Of a stretch of 7,377 bases of DNA, positions 6,864-7,377 are shown one piece after another. Position 1 is the first letter of the stretch. Each line of letters begins with the position of its first letter. Source of the stretch: Alphaproteobacteria bacterium (lineage in GTDB: Bacteria; Pseudomonadota; Alphaproteobacteria; Rickettsiales; Rickettsiaceae). The position numbers and the translations under genes are program-made. The stretch is taken from contig JAUIKA010000050.1 of NCBI GenBank assembly GCA_030430995.1, positions 1-7,377 of the forward strand. Direction: 5' to 3'. The notes beneath the pieces are model-generated. The model saw only the letters and a program-made list of their open reading frames with translations. It searched no databases and was not told the origin of the DNA.

Positions 6864-7217
6864 ATGGCAAGAGTAACAATAGAAGATTGTATGAATAATA
6901 ATCCTGAAATATTAAACCGTTTTGAGCTAGTTATATTAGCCTCTGAACGCAGTAGAGACATTATGTCTGGCGCAGAAAGAACACTTGATGCAGAACCAAA
7001 AGATAAAAATACCGTATATGCTCTCAGAGAAATAGCAAAGAAAAAGCTAAATATAGATAGGCTAAGAAAAAACATTAAAAATAGAATGTTAATGAGTGAG
7101 AATGACGCAGGTGATACATCATATGATAGCGAATCGGTAGATGATTCTTATACTGAAGAATTTGATCAAAATGAAATTGATGTATCATATGATGATGAGG
7201 AAAGCACAACTGAGTAA
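6864..7217 (+). CDS. rpoZ: DNA-directed RNA polymerase omega subunit
   Basis: Omega binds the beta' subunit, helps RNA polymerase assembly and, in proteobacteria, forms part of a ppGpp-binding site. The N-terminal 75 residues carry the family pattern: MARVTIEDC at 1-9, NRFELVILASERSRDI at 18-33, and DKNTVYALREIA at 47-58, close to the E. coli sequence. The total of 117 residues is longer than the 91 of E. coli because of a C-terminal tail (about 78-117) rich in Asp, Glu, Ser and Tyr, with the related units TSYDSES and VSYDDEES. The tail is probably disordered. The gene starts ten bases after the mipZ stop, without a strong ribosome binding site, and a probable relA/spoT homologue begins 14 bases after its stop. 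That rpoZ-relA/spoT order is widespread in bacteria and supports the call. Confidence 0.95.
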   Translation: MARVTIEDCMNNNPEILNRFELVILASERSRDIMSGAERTLDAEPKDKNTVYALREIAKKKLNIDRLRKNIKNRMLMSENDAGDTSYDSESVDDSYTEEFDQNEIDVSYDDEESTTE

Positions 7218-7231
7218 TTTAAAATGTAGTG

Positions 7232-7377
7232 ATGAAGAGGATATCACAACAAGAGTTTTTAAAAAAATTAGAAGAAAATAGAAAAGAGTTCCTTGAAGAT
7301 GAAATATCACTCTTATATCAGGCACTGAAATTAGCATATAAAGGTAATGAAAACATAGACCGTTTTAATATTTTTTC
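7232..7377 (+). CDS. Probable RelA/SpoT homologue (bifunctional (p)ppGpp synthetase/hydrolase), 5' end only
   Basis: An open frame from ATG 7232 runs to the right edge, giving 48 complete residues that begin MKRISQQEFLKKLEENRKEF and continue with LLYQALKLAYKG near 27-38. An in-frame TAA at 7220-7222 limits the start to this ATG or the GTG just before it. The segment is charged and helical. Its pattern of a short helix followed by a leucine/alanine-rich helix ending in A-Y resembles the N-terminus of RelA/SpoT proteins, where an HD hydrolase domain follows, but none of the catalytic motifs is inside the window. The assignment rests mainly on position directly after rpoZ. If right, the enzyme would make or degrade (p)ppGpp, whose target includes the RNA polymerase omega region. 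A different HD-domain or unrelated protein remains possible. Confidence 0.5.
   Translation, partial: MKRISQQEFLKKLEENRKEFLEDEISLLYQALKLAYKGNENIDRFNIF

Overview
The window is a compact, AT-rich stretch with no mobile elements, RNA genes or CRISPR arrays that I can see. It looks like chromosomal DNA from an alphaproteobacterium, most likely a Rickettsiales-type intracellular bacterium that still has flagellar motor genes (Midichloriaceae-like). The reasons are the low GC content, a MipZ division ATPase (an alphaproteobacterial protein) directly upstream of rpoZ and a probable relA/spoT homologue, and the very tight gene packing. The order and family are inferences from gene content, not from a database match.

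Layout: two divergent gene clusters face away from a 201-base spacer (4420-4620). The leftward (minus) cluster runs tadA, motA, motB, an ABC exporter, then birA, which is cut by the left edge. motA and motB overlap, the motB stop directly abuts the exporter start, and the exporter stop lies two bases from the birA start, so motA to birA looks like one translationally coupled unit. The rightward (plus) cluster runs pepA, mipZ, rpoZ and then the 5' end of a probable (p)ppGpp synthetase/hydrolase gene cut by the right edge. pepA and mipZ overlap and mipZ and rpoZ are ten bases apart.

How the genes relate: the left cluster mixes tRNA wobble editing (TadA), the proton-driven flagellar stator (MotA/MotB), a half-size ABC exporter and biotin-protein ligase. 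Only MotA and MotB work together in an obvious way; the others appear to share transcription only. The right cluster puts a cytosolic aminopeptidase, division-site placement, the RNA polymerase omega subunit and probably the stringent-response enzyme in one transcript. rpoZ next to a relA/spoT homologue is a common bacterial arrangement.

I found no convincing undescribed system. The points most worth a second look are the Asp-to-Ala change at the peptidoglycan-binding position of MotB, the isolated stator pair, the acidic repetitive tail of the omega subunit, and the mipZ-rpoZ linkage.
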